Assembly (NCBI GenBank): GCA_964400125.1 | Contig: CAYNSR010000017.1 | Location: 1-40,866, forward strand | DNA: 40,866 bases | Source: Micavibrio sp964400125 | Lineage (GTDB): Bacteria > Pseudomonadota > Alphaproteobacteria > Micavibrionales > Micavibrionaceae | Direction: 5' to 3' | Part shown: piece after piece, positions 40,464 to 40,866 of the stretch | Numbering within the stretch: position 1 is the first letter of the stretch | Layout of the letters: every line of letters begins with the position of its first letter | Position numbers and translations under genes: made by a program | Notes under the pieces: generated by a model | What the model was told of the DNA's origin: nothing | The model's input: only the letters and a program-made list of their open reading frames with translations | Database searches by the model: none

Positions 40464-40866
40464 TTAATGGGCTTTCCCGGCCTTCTGCTTGAATAGAAGT
40501 ATGCAGCCGACAATCGCTATGAACAGAACCCCGGAGGCCGTGTAGCGGCTTAATTCAAGCCCGCCATGATCGACCGGCTTATCGAGGAAATCTCCGATCA
40601 CGGCCCCCAAAGGGCGCGTCAGAATGAAGGCCGACCAGAAAAGGAACGTGCGGGAAATATTCGTCTTGTAATAGGCTAGGGCGATAACGGCCAGCAACGC
40701 GCCGAAAATACCAGCTGCGCCGATATATCCGAGCGAAGCTGTGTCCGCTGTCCAATCCCCTAACGCGGTGCCGAGCGTTTGCGAGAACATAATCGTCATC
40801 CAGTAAAACATTTCCGCTTTCGGATTTGTAATGTCGCTTACTGAAATGCGGCCCATAGCGCGGTGC
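40464..40866 (-). CDS. COG4705-like membrane protein, N-terminus beyond window
   Basis: The frame continues past the first ATG (40856) to the window edge without a stop, so the gene probably starts outside and this is its C-terminal part. The visible 130-plus residues hold four hydrophobic helices with EMFYWMTIMFSQTLGTALGDW and TRPLGAVIGDFLDKP, which match the repeat found in the uncharacterised COG4705 family of bacterial membrane proteins. It should lie in the inner membrane. Its role is not known. Confidence 0.8.
   Translation of the reverse strand, partial: HRAMGRISVSDITNPKAEMFYWMTIMFSQTLGTALGDWTADTASLGYIGAAGIFGALLAVIALAYYKTNISRTFLFWSAFILTRPLGAVIGDFLDKPVDHGGLELSRYTASGVLFIAIVGCILLFKQKAGKAH

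Overview
The window looks like a chromosomal segment of an alphaproteobacterium. The best evidence is a circularly permuted two-piece tmRNA gene whose tag opens ANDN and ends AVAA, an alphaproteobacterial-type SspB adaptor with a C-terminal ClpX-binding motif, and the hflK-hflC-degP and thyA-folA blocks. Most of the DNA is GC-rich with GC-rich third codon positions. About 13.5-15.4 kb is clearly AT-richer.

Layout. 0-6 kb (minus strand): surface-polysaccharide genes, namely a nucleotide-sugar dehydrogenase, a UDP-uronate epimerase and a membrane protein cut by the window edge, then a small membrane-anchored protein and a large TPR-sulfotransferase. 6.4-12.5 kb (plus): a non-classical chaperone-usher locus with two DUF4402-type subunits, a PapD-like chaperone and a usher-like barrel that ends in an AMIN-like domain, followed by a stand-alone receiver protein. 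13.1-19.6 kb: a 174-bp stray copy of RTX-repeat DNA, an AT-rich stretch with a four-helix membrane protein, and a giant RTX protein with an apparent +1 frameshift near its N-terminus. 19.6-21.4 kb (minus): a short adaptor-like protein and a TolC-like lipoprotein that face the RTX gene. 21.5-31.2 kb: an orphan FlgC-like protein, small envelope proteins and a housekeeping block (miaA, degP, hflC, hflK, mrp/apbC, folA, thyA). 31.2-35.4 kb: a 52-bp perfect inverted repeat, permuted ssrA, an O-antigen ligase-like protein, sspB and an alpha/beta hydrolase. 35.4-36.7 kb: a three-gene cassette of unknown function with two paralogues. 36.8-40.9 kb: an ABC ATPase, tRNA-Arg(CCG), a SWIM zinc-finger protein, a split and duplicated initiator tRNA region with att-like repeats, and a partial COG4705-like membrane protein.

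How the parts fit. Much of the variable content concerns the cell surface: polysaccharide, pili, and a large type I-secreted repeat protein with possible secretion partners next to it but no ABC exporter in view. The tmRNA and SspB genes lie about 2 kb apart and act in one pathway: tagging of stalled nascent chains and their delivery to ClpXP. HflK/HflC and DegP form a membrane and periplasmic quality-control block.

Intergenic DNA holds REP-like palindromes. In two places the same 192-bp element lies between the arms of a palindrome, which suggests miniature elements inserting into existing palindromes. The most unusual items are the AT-rich RTX N-terminus plus four-helix membrane protein (a possible toxin-immunity pair on a shared RTX scaffold), the usher-AMIN fusion, the 21-codon tmRNA tag with an internal duplication, and the 40-nt initiator-tRNA half separated by 200 bp from an intact copy.
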